Shown: one piece after another, positions 5,465-11,748 of the stretch | How the letters are laid out: each line of letters starts with the position of its first letter | Position numbering within the stretch: the stretch's first letter is position 1 | Source: DASZHJ01 sp035581425 | GTDB lineage: Bacteria > Pseudomonadota > Alphaproteobacteria > ATCC43930 > CGMCC-115725 | Assembly: GCA_035581425.1 (NCBI GenBank) | Contig: DATJVP010000053.1 | Location: forward strand, 1 to 17,666 | Reading direction: 5' to 3' | Length of the DNA stretch: 17,666 nt | Position numbers and translations under genes: made by a program | The notes under the pieces: generated by a model | The model's database searches: none | What the model was told of the DNA's origin: nothing | What the model saw: the letters and a program-made list of their open reading frames with translations, nothing else

Positions 5465-5848
5465 CTAGATTATCGTGATCACGTGCTCAGTCAGCCGAGC
5501 CAGGCCTGGTGAATCGTTGGTGACATGCCGAACGATCGCCGGGAAATACTTCGAGCCGATCATGCGGCCGATAGAGTATGTGACGTCCGCCCTCACAGGC
5601 GGTGAGCCGTCCAAGCCTCCGCGGACCAGGAACGTATTTGCGCCGGGGGACAGGAAATTGGTCAGCAGACGGAGGTCGGACCAGCCCTCCAGAGACGAGT
5701 TCGTCAAGAGAATTTCCTTATCGGAATCTGGATTAAGAGTAATAAGGGCGGTCGACCCGGACTTGGCTGAAACTTGGTATACGACCTCGTCGGTGGCGCG
5801 AAAACTGAGTGCTGCTCCGAAATAACTATCTCTTGGCTTCTCAGCCAT
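5465..5848 (-). CDS. Hypothetical protein, 127 residues, no family recognised
   Basis: The product starts MAEKPRDSYFGAALSF and ends RLTEHVITII. The ATG at 5846-5848 is chosen because GGGAG sits about seven bases upstream; the longer in-frame start at 5959 would add 37 Arg/Cys-rich residues and has no clear site. There is no signal peptide or membrane segment. Alternating polar and hydrophobic runs (VVYQVSAKSGSTALITLN, EILLTNSS, NTFLVRGG, ADVTYSIGR) suggest a mostly beta-strand, soluble protein. I recognise no motif or catalytic site. Its DNA is unusually AT-rich for the window: 28 of 60 bases at 5701-5760 are G or C, against 44 of 60 at 13021-13080 in mfd. It stands alone, with gaps of over 290 bases on both sides, near the 3' end of tRNA-Lys. 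Transfer is plausible. It could also be a spurious frame, though length, start site and codons favour a real gene. Confidence 0.6.
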   Translation of the reverse strand: MAEKPRDSYFGAALSFRATDEVVYQVSAKSGSTALITLNPDSDKEILLTNSSLEGWSDLRLLTNFLSPGANTFLVRGGLDGSPPVRADVTYSIGRMIGSKYFPAIVRHVTNDSPGLARLTEHVITII

Positions 5849-6284
5849 GGTGCGCTCCCGCGTTTTATTATGGTCACCCACGCTATCACAATTCCTTCGG
5901 GAATCGCATCGCATCACGCACTTTTCCCTAACCTGGCCCGCTCTGGCTAATGAGATCATCGGCCAATTTTTCGGTCTTCTTCTACGCGCAAACGAGGCTT
6001 CGGCATCAATCCGCTTCGCAGTTGCCGCGCTGGCCGCAGATCATAGTGGCAAATGAGATGCTCGCAGCGGAACCCAGCACCGTGCGGACGCTCGACGCAC
6101 GCCTCTGAAACGGAAGCTGGAGCGGCTTGCGGCGCTCCTGGCTCATGTCGGATTGCCCATTCCCCGTTTTTTCCCGAAGAGCCGGCCGGCGCCCGTTGCG
6201 GATGTCCAGCGGGCGCCGTGTCTCCTGCCTTGTTACTCGTGAGAAGCTTGGCGCCCGATCTCGTCTTCTGAGTTGTTGGTTTAT
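5849..6284. other. 436-base region between the unrecognised gene and tRNA-Lys
   Basis: No convincing protein gene lies here. Frames crossing the tRNA are artefacts of its sequence. The region holds an 8-base inverted repeat at 6188-6217 with a third copy at 6250-6257, and presumably the minus-strand promoter of the 127-residue gene. A TAATAA and a CATAAT occur near 5866-5873 on the minus strand, but no good -35 box pairs with them. Confidence 0.45.
6188..6217. repeat. GGCGCCCG inverted repeat downstream of tRNA-Lys
   Basis: GGCGCCCG (6188-6195) and CGGGCGCC (6210-6217) are perfect inverse copies with a 14-base loop. The same octamer recurs at 6250-6257. No T tract follows directly on the minus strand, where the tRNA is transcribed, so a terminator role is doubtful. 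Confidence 0.35.
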
Positions 6285-6360
6285 TGGTGAGCCCGCCGGG
6301 ATTCGAACCCGGGACCCCTTGATTAAAAGTCAAGTGCTCTACCGGCTGAGCTACGGGCTC
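6285..6360 (-). tRNA. trnK: tRNA-Lys (anticodon UUU)
   Basis: The minus strand from 6360 reads GAGCCCG, a D arm with AGCTCAGCCGGTAGAGC, an anticodon stem CTTGA/TCAAG around the loop CTTTTAA, a T arm with GGTTCGAATCC, and CGGGCTC. The seven-base acceptor stem is perfect. The anticodon TTT (6327-6325) reads Lys AAA/AAG codons. The discriminator A and the CCA end are encoded. The gene is 76 bases and needs no intron. A promoter is visible 45 bases upstream. Confidence 0.97.
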
Positions 6361-6404
6361 GCCGAGACACGGGGGGCGCGCCCGCGGCCGTCGAGGTGGC
6401 GCGG

Positions 6405-6434
6405 ACAATAGGCTTGGGGAGCCGCCGGGGTCAA
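6405..6434 (-). promoter_or_regulatory. Probable housekeeping-sigma promoter of tRNA-Lys
   Basis: On the minus strand TTGACC (6434-6429) is followed after 18 bases by TATTGT (6410-6405). Both are close to the -35 and -10 consensus. Transcription would start near 6398 and leave a leader of about 38 bases before the mature tRNA. The promoter lies just past the end of the transglycosylase gene. Confidence 0.6.
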
Positions 6435-6447
6435 CGGCGGGCGCAGC

Positions 6448-7323
6448 TCAAGTGTCGAGCGAGCCGCGGTGTCGGGTTTCCGGGGAAGAGGGGTTGGCGC
6501 CGCCACGGACGAGCTTCAGCGCCGAGGCCGCGAGCGCGTCGAGCATCGCCCGGAAAGGCCCCGTCAGCACACCGGCACCGCTGAACCCTAGACCGCCGAG
6601 AGCCGCCGCAATCTTGCTGCCGCCGCTTGGGGCGTAAGCGGTCGCCGAATGAGAGGCGACGGCTCCGACGTCTCCGTCGAGCGCATGCGCGTGATTTGCG
6701 ACCTTGTCCGCGAAGGCGCGGTAGATCTCCGCCACCGTTTTCGGCGCACCGGTGCGGCTGTCGTAAAAGACGGGCTTGTTGGCGGCAGCGGCGTCCGGCA
6801 GCAGATCGGCCGCGATCGCATTCCCGTCGCTGCCGACGGCTTCGAGGAAACGGCTCGCGCCGCCCGCGCCGAGGAAATGCGCCATGTAGAGATCGGCGTG
6901 ATTGACGCTGCGCCCGAGCGTGCGCTCGAGATCGGTCTGGTTCGAGCGTGTGTATTCCGCTGCGAAGGATGCCGAGAGCTTGGGATCTTTGCGGAGATCG
7001 AGGATTTGCTGACGCACCGCGGGATCGGCAACACGCGGGCGGCCGGCGCCGTCGAGCGTCACCTGCTGCGCGAGATCGCCGATGCCGTATTTGGCGCCGT
7101 AGCGCTGCACCATCTGCAGCCAGGTGCCGTCGATGAATTGATAGAGCCCGGTGGCGCTGCTGTTGGCAGCCTTGGCGTGCGGATCGAAGCCGCTCTCCTG
7201 CTGCGCCTCCGCGACGAGGAGGCCGAAATCGACGTTGGTCGCGGCGCTCGCTTGGCGGATGCTCTTGGCAACCGAAGGGTCGATCGCGGCGCTGTGCGGG
7301 AGCGGATGAGTGGGCGCGGGCAT
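6448..7323 (-). CDS. Lytic transglycosylase, SLT domain
   Basis: The 291-residue product has a Slt-type lysozyme-like domain at its N-terminus. IRQASAATNVDFGLLVAEAQ is followed by QESGFDP with the catalytic Glu43 (ES motif), then GLYQFIDGTW (59-68) and DLYMAHFLGAGGA (144-156). Such enzymes cleave peptidoglycan between MurNAc and GlcNAc, leaving 1,6-anhydro ends. Residues 190-291 have no recognised fold and are rich in Ala and Gly. No signal peptide is evident, so export is uncertain. The ATG at 7323 is chosen because the frame upstream to 7749 encodes Arg/Pro-rich sequence antisense-like to the methyltransferase gene; its ribosome binding site is weak. It lies 47 bases after the ICMT-like gene on the same strand, so it may be the last gene of the polyketide operon. 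Whether it shares that job is unknown. Confidence 0.85.
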   Translation of the reverse strand: MPAPTHPLPHSAAIDPSVAKSIRQASAATNVDFGLLVAEAQQESGFDPHAKAANSSATGLYQFIDGTWLQMVQRYGAKYGIGDLAQQVTLDGAGRPRVADPAVRQQILDLRKDPKLSASFAAEYTRSNQTDLERTLGRSVNHADLYMAHFLGAGGASRFLEAVGSDGNAIAADLLPDAAAANKPVFYDSRTGAPKTVAEIYRAFADKVANHAHALDGDVGAVASHSATAYAPSGGSKIAAALGGLGFSGAGVLTGPFRAMLDALAASALKLVRGGANPSSPETRHRGSLDT

Positions 7324-7370
7324 GAAGGCGAGAACGCCGGTCCTGGGGAAGCCAAAGGGGCCGGGGGAGC

Positions 7371-7904
7371 CTAGCGGGAAGTGGTTAAGGGATGGTGAGC
7401 GCCCACCGGCAGGCGGCCCGCAAGTGCCTCGTTCTCCAAACGAATCCGCCACGCAAGGACACCTGCATTGAGCGCCGAGAAGATGAGTGCCACCTGCCAA
7501 GCGCCGAAGGCGAGGGGGAGCACCGCGATTTCCGCGGCCACCAGGAGATAGTTGGGGTGGCGGATGAAGCGATAGGGGCCGCGGCGCACGAGCGGCGCTC
7601 CCGGGAGCGTGATGATGCGCGTCGTCCAGAATCTCCCGAGGCTTGCGAGCACCCAGACCCGCAGCGCCTGCAATCCCACGAAGACAGCGATCAGCGGCCA
7701 GGAGATCTGCGCGCTGTCCGGCACGGTGAGCGCGATCGCCGCGAGCCATCCCGCATGCACCGCGACAATCAGCGGATAATGTCCGCTGCCGCGCTCGACT
7801 GCGCCTGCCGCAAGAAGCGCGCGCGTGTTGCGCGCCGCGAGCAAGAGCTCGCCAAGCCGCACGCAGGCGACCGCCGCCACCGCGGCGACGGCAACTGAAT
7901 TCAC
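7371..7904 (-). CDS. ICMT-like membrane methyltransferase, partner of the type III PKS (BpsB/SrsB type)
   Basis: The 177-residue product has several hydrophobic segments and the isoprenylcysteine-carboxyl-methyltransferase signature: VRRGPYRFIRHPNY (106-119) and RIRLENEAL (153-161), which form the SAM site. The family methylates oxygen or sulfur on lipid-like substrates within the membrane. B. subtilis BpsB (YpbQ) and Streptomyces SrsB, encoded beside type III polyketide synthases, methylate alkylpyrones or alkylresorcinols, which is the most likely role here. The start is GTG at 7902-7904, overlapping the synthase stop as GTGA, so translation is probably coupled. No ATG is available, because longer in-frame starts run through the synthase gene. 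Length matches the YpbQ group, roughly 170 residues. Confidence 0.85.
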   Translation of the reverse strand: MNSVAVAAVAAVACVRLGELLLAARNTRALLAAGAVERGSGHYPLIVAVHAGWLAAIALTVPDSAQISWPLIAVFVGLQALRVWVLASLGRFWTTRIITLPGAPLVRRGPYRFIRHPNYLLVAAEIAVLPLAFGAWQVALIFSALNAGVLAWRIRLENEALAGRLPVGAHHPLTTSR

Positions 7905-9043
7905 GAGGCCTCGAGGAGCTGGAACGCCGCAGTGAAGCCGGGGCCGAGAGCGGTCATCAGCACGCGGCCGCTGATGCCCTCCGCCAGCATGCGCTCGAGC
8001 ACGAAGAGGACCGTCACCGCTGACATATTGCCGAAATCGCGGAGCACACCGCGGCTGACGCCGAGAGCGCCCTCGGAAAGTCCGAAGGCCTCCTCGAGCG
8101 CGGTCAGCACTTTGGCGCCGCCGGGATGGCAAGCGAAATGATCGACGTCGGCAAAGGTGAGTCCCTGCTTTGCAAGGAACTCGGAGGCGACCTCGCGCAT
8201 CTGTCCGCGTACGAGGGTGGGGATGTCGCGCGAGAACAGAGCCTTGAGCCCATCTTCCGCCACGTCCCAACCCATGATGTCCAGGGAATCGGGCCAAGTG
8301 TGCTCGCCCGAAGCCGAGAAGGCGGGGCCATCGTCGCCGGCCCCGGAGATCACCGCCGCCGCGGCGCCATCACCGAAAAGCGCTGTCGCGACGAAGTTGC
8401 TTTTGGAGGTGTCGTTCTTGCGGAAGCAGAGCGCGCAGAGCTCGACGGCGAGATAGAGCACCTTGGCGGAGGGATCGCTCCGCGCCATGTCGGCCGCGCG
8501 CGCCATACCCACGACGCCGCCGGCGCAACCGAGGCCGAAGATCGGCAGACGCCGTACATCGGAGCGCAGACCCAGCCGATTGATGAGGACCGCGTCGAGG
8601 CTTGGCGTCGCCACACCCGTGGTCGAGACCGCCACGACCGCGTCGATGTCTCGGGGATGCAGGCCCGCGTCCTCCAGGCAGTCTCGGCCCGCGCGCTCCA
8701 GAAGATTGGTCGCGTGCTCGAGGTAGAGCGCGTTGCGGTCGCGCCAGCCGTGCGGCGAGATGTACCACTCGATCGGTACGCAGGAATAGCGCCGCTCGAT
8801 CCCGGCATTGCCGAAGATCGGCATCAACCGCTCGACCGCCTCGCCATCGATCTCCGAGAACAGGAGACGGACGCGCTCGGCCACATCGGGTTGGCCCAGC
8901 GAGTAGGACGGCACGGCCGTGCGAAGTGCAACGAGCCTCGGATCCACGCGTCGCGCGGGCGACCGCCGCGTCTCCTCGCGCGACTGCGATTTAGGCCGCA
9001 CGATCGTGGCGGTGGCGAATGCGCGTGTGGTCGTGTCGTCCAA
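7901..9043 (-). CDS. Type III polyketide synthase (chalcone-synthase family)
   Basis: From a TTG start the product is 380 residues, the usual size. The Cys-His-Asn triad is complete: Cys173 in FGLGCAGGVVGMARA, His306 in HFACHPGGAKVL and Asn339 in DFGNMSAVTVLF. VLMTALGPGFTAAF (361-374) is the C-terminal GPGF loop. Type III synthases are homodimers that extend an acyl-CoA starter with malonyl-CoA and cyclise the chain without an acyl carrier protein. The sequence around ELCALCFRKNDTSKSNFVA follows bacterial long-chain types such as BpsA, SrsA and mycobacterial PKS11/PKS18, so the product may be an alkylpyrone or alkylresorcinol. The TTG at 9041-9043 is chosen because AGAGGA lies five bases upstream; the ATG at 9175 would add 44 poorly conserved residues. 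The downstream methyltransferase overlaps by four bases. Confidence 0.93.
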   Translation of the reverse strand: MDDTTTRAFATATIVRPKSQSREETRRSPARRVDPRLVALRTAVPSYSLGQPDVAERVRLLFSEIDGEAVERLMPIFGNAGIERRYSCVPIEWYISPHGWRDRNALYLEHATNLLERAGRDCLEDAGLHPRDIDAVVAVSTTGVATPSLDAVLINRLGLRSDVRRLPIFGLGCAGGVVGMARAADMARSDPSAKVLYLAVELCALCFRKNDTSKSNFVATALFGDGAAAAVISGAGDDGPAFSASGEHTWPDSLDIMGWDVAEDGLKALFSRDIPTLVRGQMREVASEFLAKQGLTFADVDHFACHPGGAKVLTALEEAFGLSEGALGVSRGVLRDFGNMSAVTVLFVLERMLAEGISGRVLMTALGPGFTAAFQLLEAS

Positions 9044-9354
9044 AGGTCCTCTCCGATCGTTGTAGGCCGGGAGTCTTTTCACTGGTGCCGGCCTGGTTCG
9101 CCGGCAGTCGGGATCGCTGCGAGGCCAAGGGTGCGCAGTCCCTGCTTCCGCGCAGCCCTTCGCAGACCATCGCACTGTGCCAAGAGTTCCCCCTCGCTTG
9201 CCCGGCGTCTCAGTCTAGTTGATGGCGGACCTGCGTGGCTACGACCTTTCGGCCACATCCAGGTTGCAGCCCCGCCACCAAACCTACCCCCAACGGCGTA
9301 GGGTCAAGGCGTTAAGAAGTCCGCGAGGGCTCTTCTGCGCCGCTGCGGCGCTTT
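9044..9354. other. 311-base gap between recG and the polyketide operon
   Basis: The gap follows recG and precedes the polyketide synthase, both on the minus strand, so it should hold a recG terminator and the operon promoter. A perfect GC-rich hairpin, GCGCCG-CTG-CGGCGC, lies at 9337-9351, a few bases past the recG stop. Its T tract (TTTCT) is on the plus strand, so it is not a clear recG terminator. I found no reliable promoter boxes. The Pro/Arg-rich plus-strand frame crossing the gap is a shadow of recG. Confidence 0.4.
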
Positions 9355-11436
9355 CTAGCCCGAGCGTAGATACCGCACCGCTGCATCGCGCTCGAAGAGG
9401 TACAGCAAAGTCCGTAGTGCGCCGCCGCGGGGACCGGCGAGATCGGGATCGCGATGCAGCACCAGACGCGCATCGTCGCGCGCAATCGCGACGAGATCGG
9501 CATGGGCGAGCAGATCCGCGAGTCGAAACTCCGGCAGGCCGCTCTGCCGCGTCCCCAGCACCTCGCCCGCGCCGCGGAGCCGCAGGTCCTCTTCGGCGAT
9601 GCGGAAGCCGTCCTCGGTCTCGCGCAGAATCGCGAGACGCTGCCGCGCGACCTCCCCGAGCGGCTGGGCATAGAGGAGTAGGCAGGTCGATTGTCTCTCG
9701 CCGCGCCCGATACGGCCGCGAAGCTGGTGAAGTTGAGCGAGTCCGAAGCGCTCGGAGTGCTCGATCACCATCACCGTCGCCGCGGGGACGTCGACGCCCA
9801 CCTCGATCACGGTGGTTGCCACCAGGAGGTCCACCTCGCCGTGCGCGAATGCTTCCATCGCACGGTCCTTCTCGCTGCCCTTCATGCGTCCGTGGACGAG
9901 TCCGACACGAGTGCCGAAGCGTTCCCGGAGAAAAGCATGCCGATCGGTCACCGCCGCGAGATCGCTCGCCTCGGACTCCTCGATAAGCGGACAGATCCAA
10001 TAGACCTTGGCGCCTGCGGCGAGCGCGCGGTCTATGCCGGCGACGACCTCGTCGAGGCGCGCAGCGGGGATGGTGCGGGTGTCGATGGGCTTTCGTCCCG
10101 CGGGCTTCTCGAGGAGCCGCGAATGGTCCATGTCGCCATAGGCCGCGAGCATGAGCGTGCGCGGGATCGGGGTCGCGGTCATCGCAAGAAGATCGACGCC
10201 CTTGCCCTTGCCCGAAAGCGCCGCCCGCTGCTCAACGCCGAAGCGATGCTGCTCGTCGACGACGACAAGGCCGAGATCTGCGAACTCGACCTCGTCCTGA
10301 AAGAGCGCGTGCGTACCGACGACGATCTTGATCGCGCCGCCCGCCAGGCCCGAGAGCAGCGCCTCGCGAGCCTTGCCCTTCTCGCGTCCCGTCAGCAGCT
10401 CGACATTGACGCCCGCGGGTGCGGCGAGCGCCGAAAGCGTCGCGTGGTGCTGGCGCGCGAGGATCTCGGTCGGCGCCATTAGCGCCGCCTGCACCCCCGC
10501 CTCGACGGCATCCAACATGGCGATCAACGCCACCACCGTCTTGCCGCTCCCGACGTCGCCTTGCAGGAGGCGCAGCATGCGGTGGGGGGAGGCCATGTCG
10601 CCGGCAATCTCCGCGAGCGCGTTGCGCTGGGAGTGAGTAAGCTCGAATGGGAGCGCCGCGATCGCCTTTTCGCGCAGCGCGCCTGGGGCGCGCAGAACCC
10701 GTCCCGGCAAGCGCTTGGTGTGCGCGCGCACCAGCGCGATCGCGAGTTGGCTCGCGAGGAGCTCGTCATAGGCGAGCCGCTGGCGCGCGGGCGTCTCCGG
10801 CAGGAGATCGGCGTCGCTCATCGGCGCGTGCAGCGCCTCGGTTGCGGCGCGCCAGGTTGGCCAGCCTCGCTCGCCGATGACGCTGGGCTCGATCCATTCC
10901 GGCAGCTCCGGCAGGCGCCCGAGCGCTCCTGCAATCGCCTTCTGGAGCGTGCGCAGCGGCAGCCCACCCGTCAGCGGATAGATGGGCTCGACCGCCGGCA
11001 GCTTCTCGGCCTCCGCGACGTCGACGATGTGGTCCGGGTGGGTAATCTGAATCTGATTGTTGAAATGCTCGACCCGGCCGCTCACGACCCGTACCGATCC
11101 CACGGGTAAAATTCGTTCGAGGTAATCGCCCTTGACGTGGAAGAAAACCAGATGGAGAAAGCCGGTCTCGTCTCTGCAGCGGACACGATAGGGTTGGCGC
11201 GGATGGTGCGGCTTCAGATGCGCATCGACGGTGACGGTGAGCGTCGCGACGGCTCCCGCTGGCGCTTCCGTGACCTTCGGGCGGAAGCGCCGGTCGATGA
11301 GCGCAGACGGCCGATGCCACAGGAGGTCCGCAACATGCGGACCGCAGAGCCGCTCGATGAGCTTGCCGAAGCGCGGCCCGACACCGGGCAGGCTGGTGAC
11401 GGAGGCGAAGAGGGGGAAGAGTACCTGCGGCCGCAT
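9355..11436 (-). CDS. recG: ATP-dependent DNA helicase RecG
   Basis: The 693-residue product has the full RecG layout: an N-terminal wedge/OB domain (about 55-145, with FFHVKGDYL and HFNNQIQITHPDHI), a superfamily 2 helicase core with Walker A GDVGSGKT (293-300), APTEILARQH, VVVDEQHRFG (391-400, DEQH box) and TATPIPRT (420-427), and a second RecA lobe with VHGRM, TTVIEVGVDVP and QLRGRIGRG. The C-terminus carries the RecG/Mfd-type TRG segment around RETEDGFRIAEEDLRLRGAG. RecG remodels stalled replication forks and Holliday junctions. Length fits the family, about 690-700. The ATG at 11436 has no good Shine-Dalgarno, only a G run, and a TATA-like box lies 11-15 bases upstream, so the transcript may be nearly leaderless. 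The gene diverges from sdhE-mfd. Confidence 0.97.
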   Translation of the reverse strand: MRPQVLFPLFASVTSLPGVGPRFGKLIERLCGPHVADLLWHRPSALIDRRFRPKVTEAPAGAVATLTVTVDAHLKPHHPRQPYRVRCRDETGFLHLVFFHVKGDYLERILPVGSVRVVSGRVEHFNNQIQITHPDHIVDVAEAEKLPAVEPIYPLTGGLPLRTLQKAIAGALGRLPELPEWIEPSVIGERGWPTWRAATEALHAPMSDADLLPETPARQRLAYDELLASQLAIALVRAHTKRLPGRVLRAPGALREKAIAALPFELTHSQRNALAEIAGDMASPHRMLRLLQGDVGSGKTVVALIAMLDAVEAGVQAALMAPTEILARQHHATLSALAAPAGVNVELLTGREKGKAREALLSGLAGGAIKIVVGTHALFQDEVEFADLGLVVVDEQHRFGVEQRAALSGKGKGVDLLAMTATPIPRTLMLAAYGDMDHSRLLEKPAGRKPIDTRTIPAARLDEVVAGIDRALAAGAKVYWICPLIEESEASDLAAVTDRHAFLRERFGTRVGLVHGRMKGSEKDRAMEAFAHGEVDLLVATTVIEVGVDVPAATVMVIEHSERFGLAQLHQLRGRIGRGERQSTCLLLYAQPLGEVARQRLAILRETEDGFRIAEEDLRLRGAGEVLGTRQSGLPEFRLADLLAHADLVAIARDDARLVLHRDPDLAGPRGGALRTLLYLFERDAAVRYLRSG

Positions 11437-11475
11437 CCCCCGGTTCTATATCCCAGCGACCGCAGCGAGTGAAGG
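11437..11475. promoter_or_regulatory. 39-base divergent spacer between recG and sdhE
   Basis: The whole space between the two start codons is 39 bases. Its only AT-rich part, TTCTATATCCC (11444-11454), could be the -10 box in both directions: TATATC for sdhE-mfd and TATAGA for recG. The recG transcript would then begin at or near its ATG. Matching -35 boxes would lie inside the opposing gene and are not obvious. Confidence 0.4.
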
Positions 11476-11748
11476 ATGAGCGAGACGAGCGATATCCGCC
11501 GCAAGCGCCTGCTGTTCCGTAGCTGGCATCGCGGTACCAAGGAGTCGGACCTGCTGCTGGGCTCTTTCGCAGAGCGCCACCTGCGGGAATTCACGCCCGC
11601 GCAGCTCGACCGTTACGAGGCGCTCTTGGAGTGCGAGGACGCCGATCTCTGGGATTGGATCGCGGGACGCGCGGCGCCGCCGGCGGACCGCGACAGCGAC
11701 GTGCTGCAGCTCCTGCTCGCGTTCAAGTACAAGCCACGGCCGGCATGA
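11476..11748 (+). CDS. sdhE: SdhE, FAD assembly factor for succinate dehydrogenase
   Basis: The 90-residue product is a small helical protein with the defining RGxxE motif in FRSWHRGTKESDLLLG (RGTKE at 19-23), then FTPAQLDRYEALLE and DLWDWIAG. SdhE (Sdh5/SDHAF2, DUF339) binds the flavoprotein subunit SdhA and promotes covalent FAD attachment; it acts in the cytoplasm. Length matches bacterial members, 80-95. The ATG at 11476 gives the usual opening ahead of the RRKRLLFRS block, although the GAAGG is almost touching it. The TGA stop overlaps the mfd ATG (ATGA), indicating translational coupling. From what I know of alphaproteobacteria this arrangement beside recG and mfd recurs, probably for historical rather than functional reasons. 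Confidence 0.94.
   Translation: MSETSDIRRKRLLFRSWHRGTKESDLLLGSFAERHLREFTPAQLDRYEALLECEDADLWDWIAGRAAPPADRDSDVLQLLLAFKYKPRPA

Noticed and set aside
5200..5478. A plus-strand frame from ATG 5200 (or 5065) ending at 5478
   Set aside because: Its codons look fair, but there is no ribosome binding site, and it is antisense to the probable N-terminus of the membrane methyltransferase. No family was recognised.
5956..6411. Open frames on both strands crossing 6285-6360
   Set aside because: Readings such as NQGVPGSNPGG and GIRTRDP are the well-known false translations of a tRNA gene; the tRNA-Lys explains them.
8126..9301. A 391-codon open frame on the plus strand
   Set aside because: It is antisense to the type III polyketide synthase, whose catalytic triad is intact on the minus strand.
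9337..9351. Hairpin GCGCCG-CTG-CGGCGC after recG as a terminator
   Set aside because: The only T-rich tail is on the plus strand, while recG is on the minus strand and no plus-strand gene ends here.
9691..10482. A 263-codon open frame on the plus strand
   Set aside because: It is antisense to the helicase core of recG and has no recognised family.
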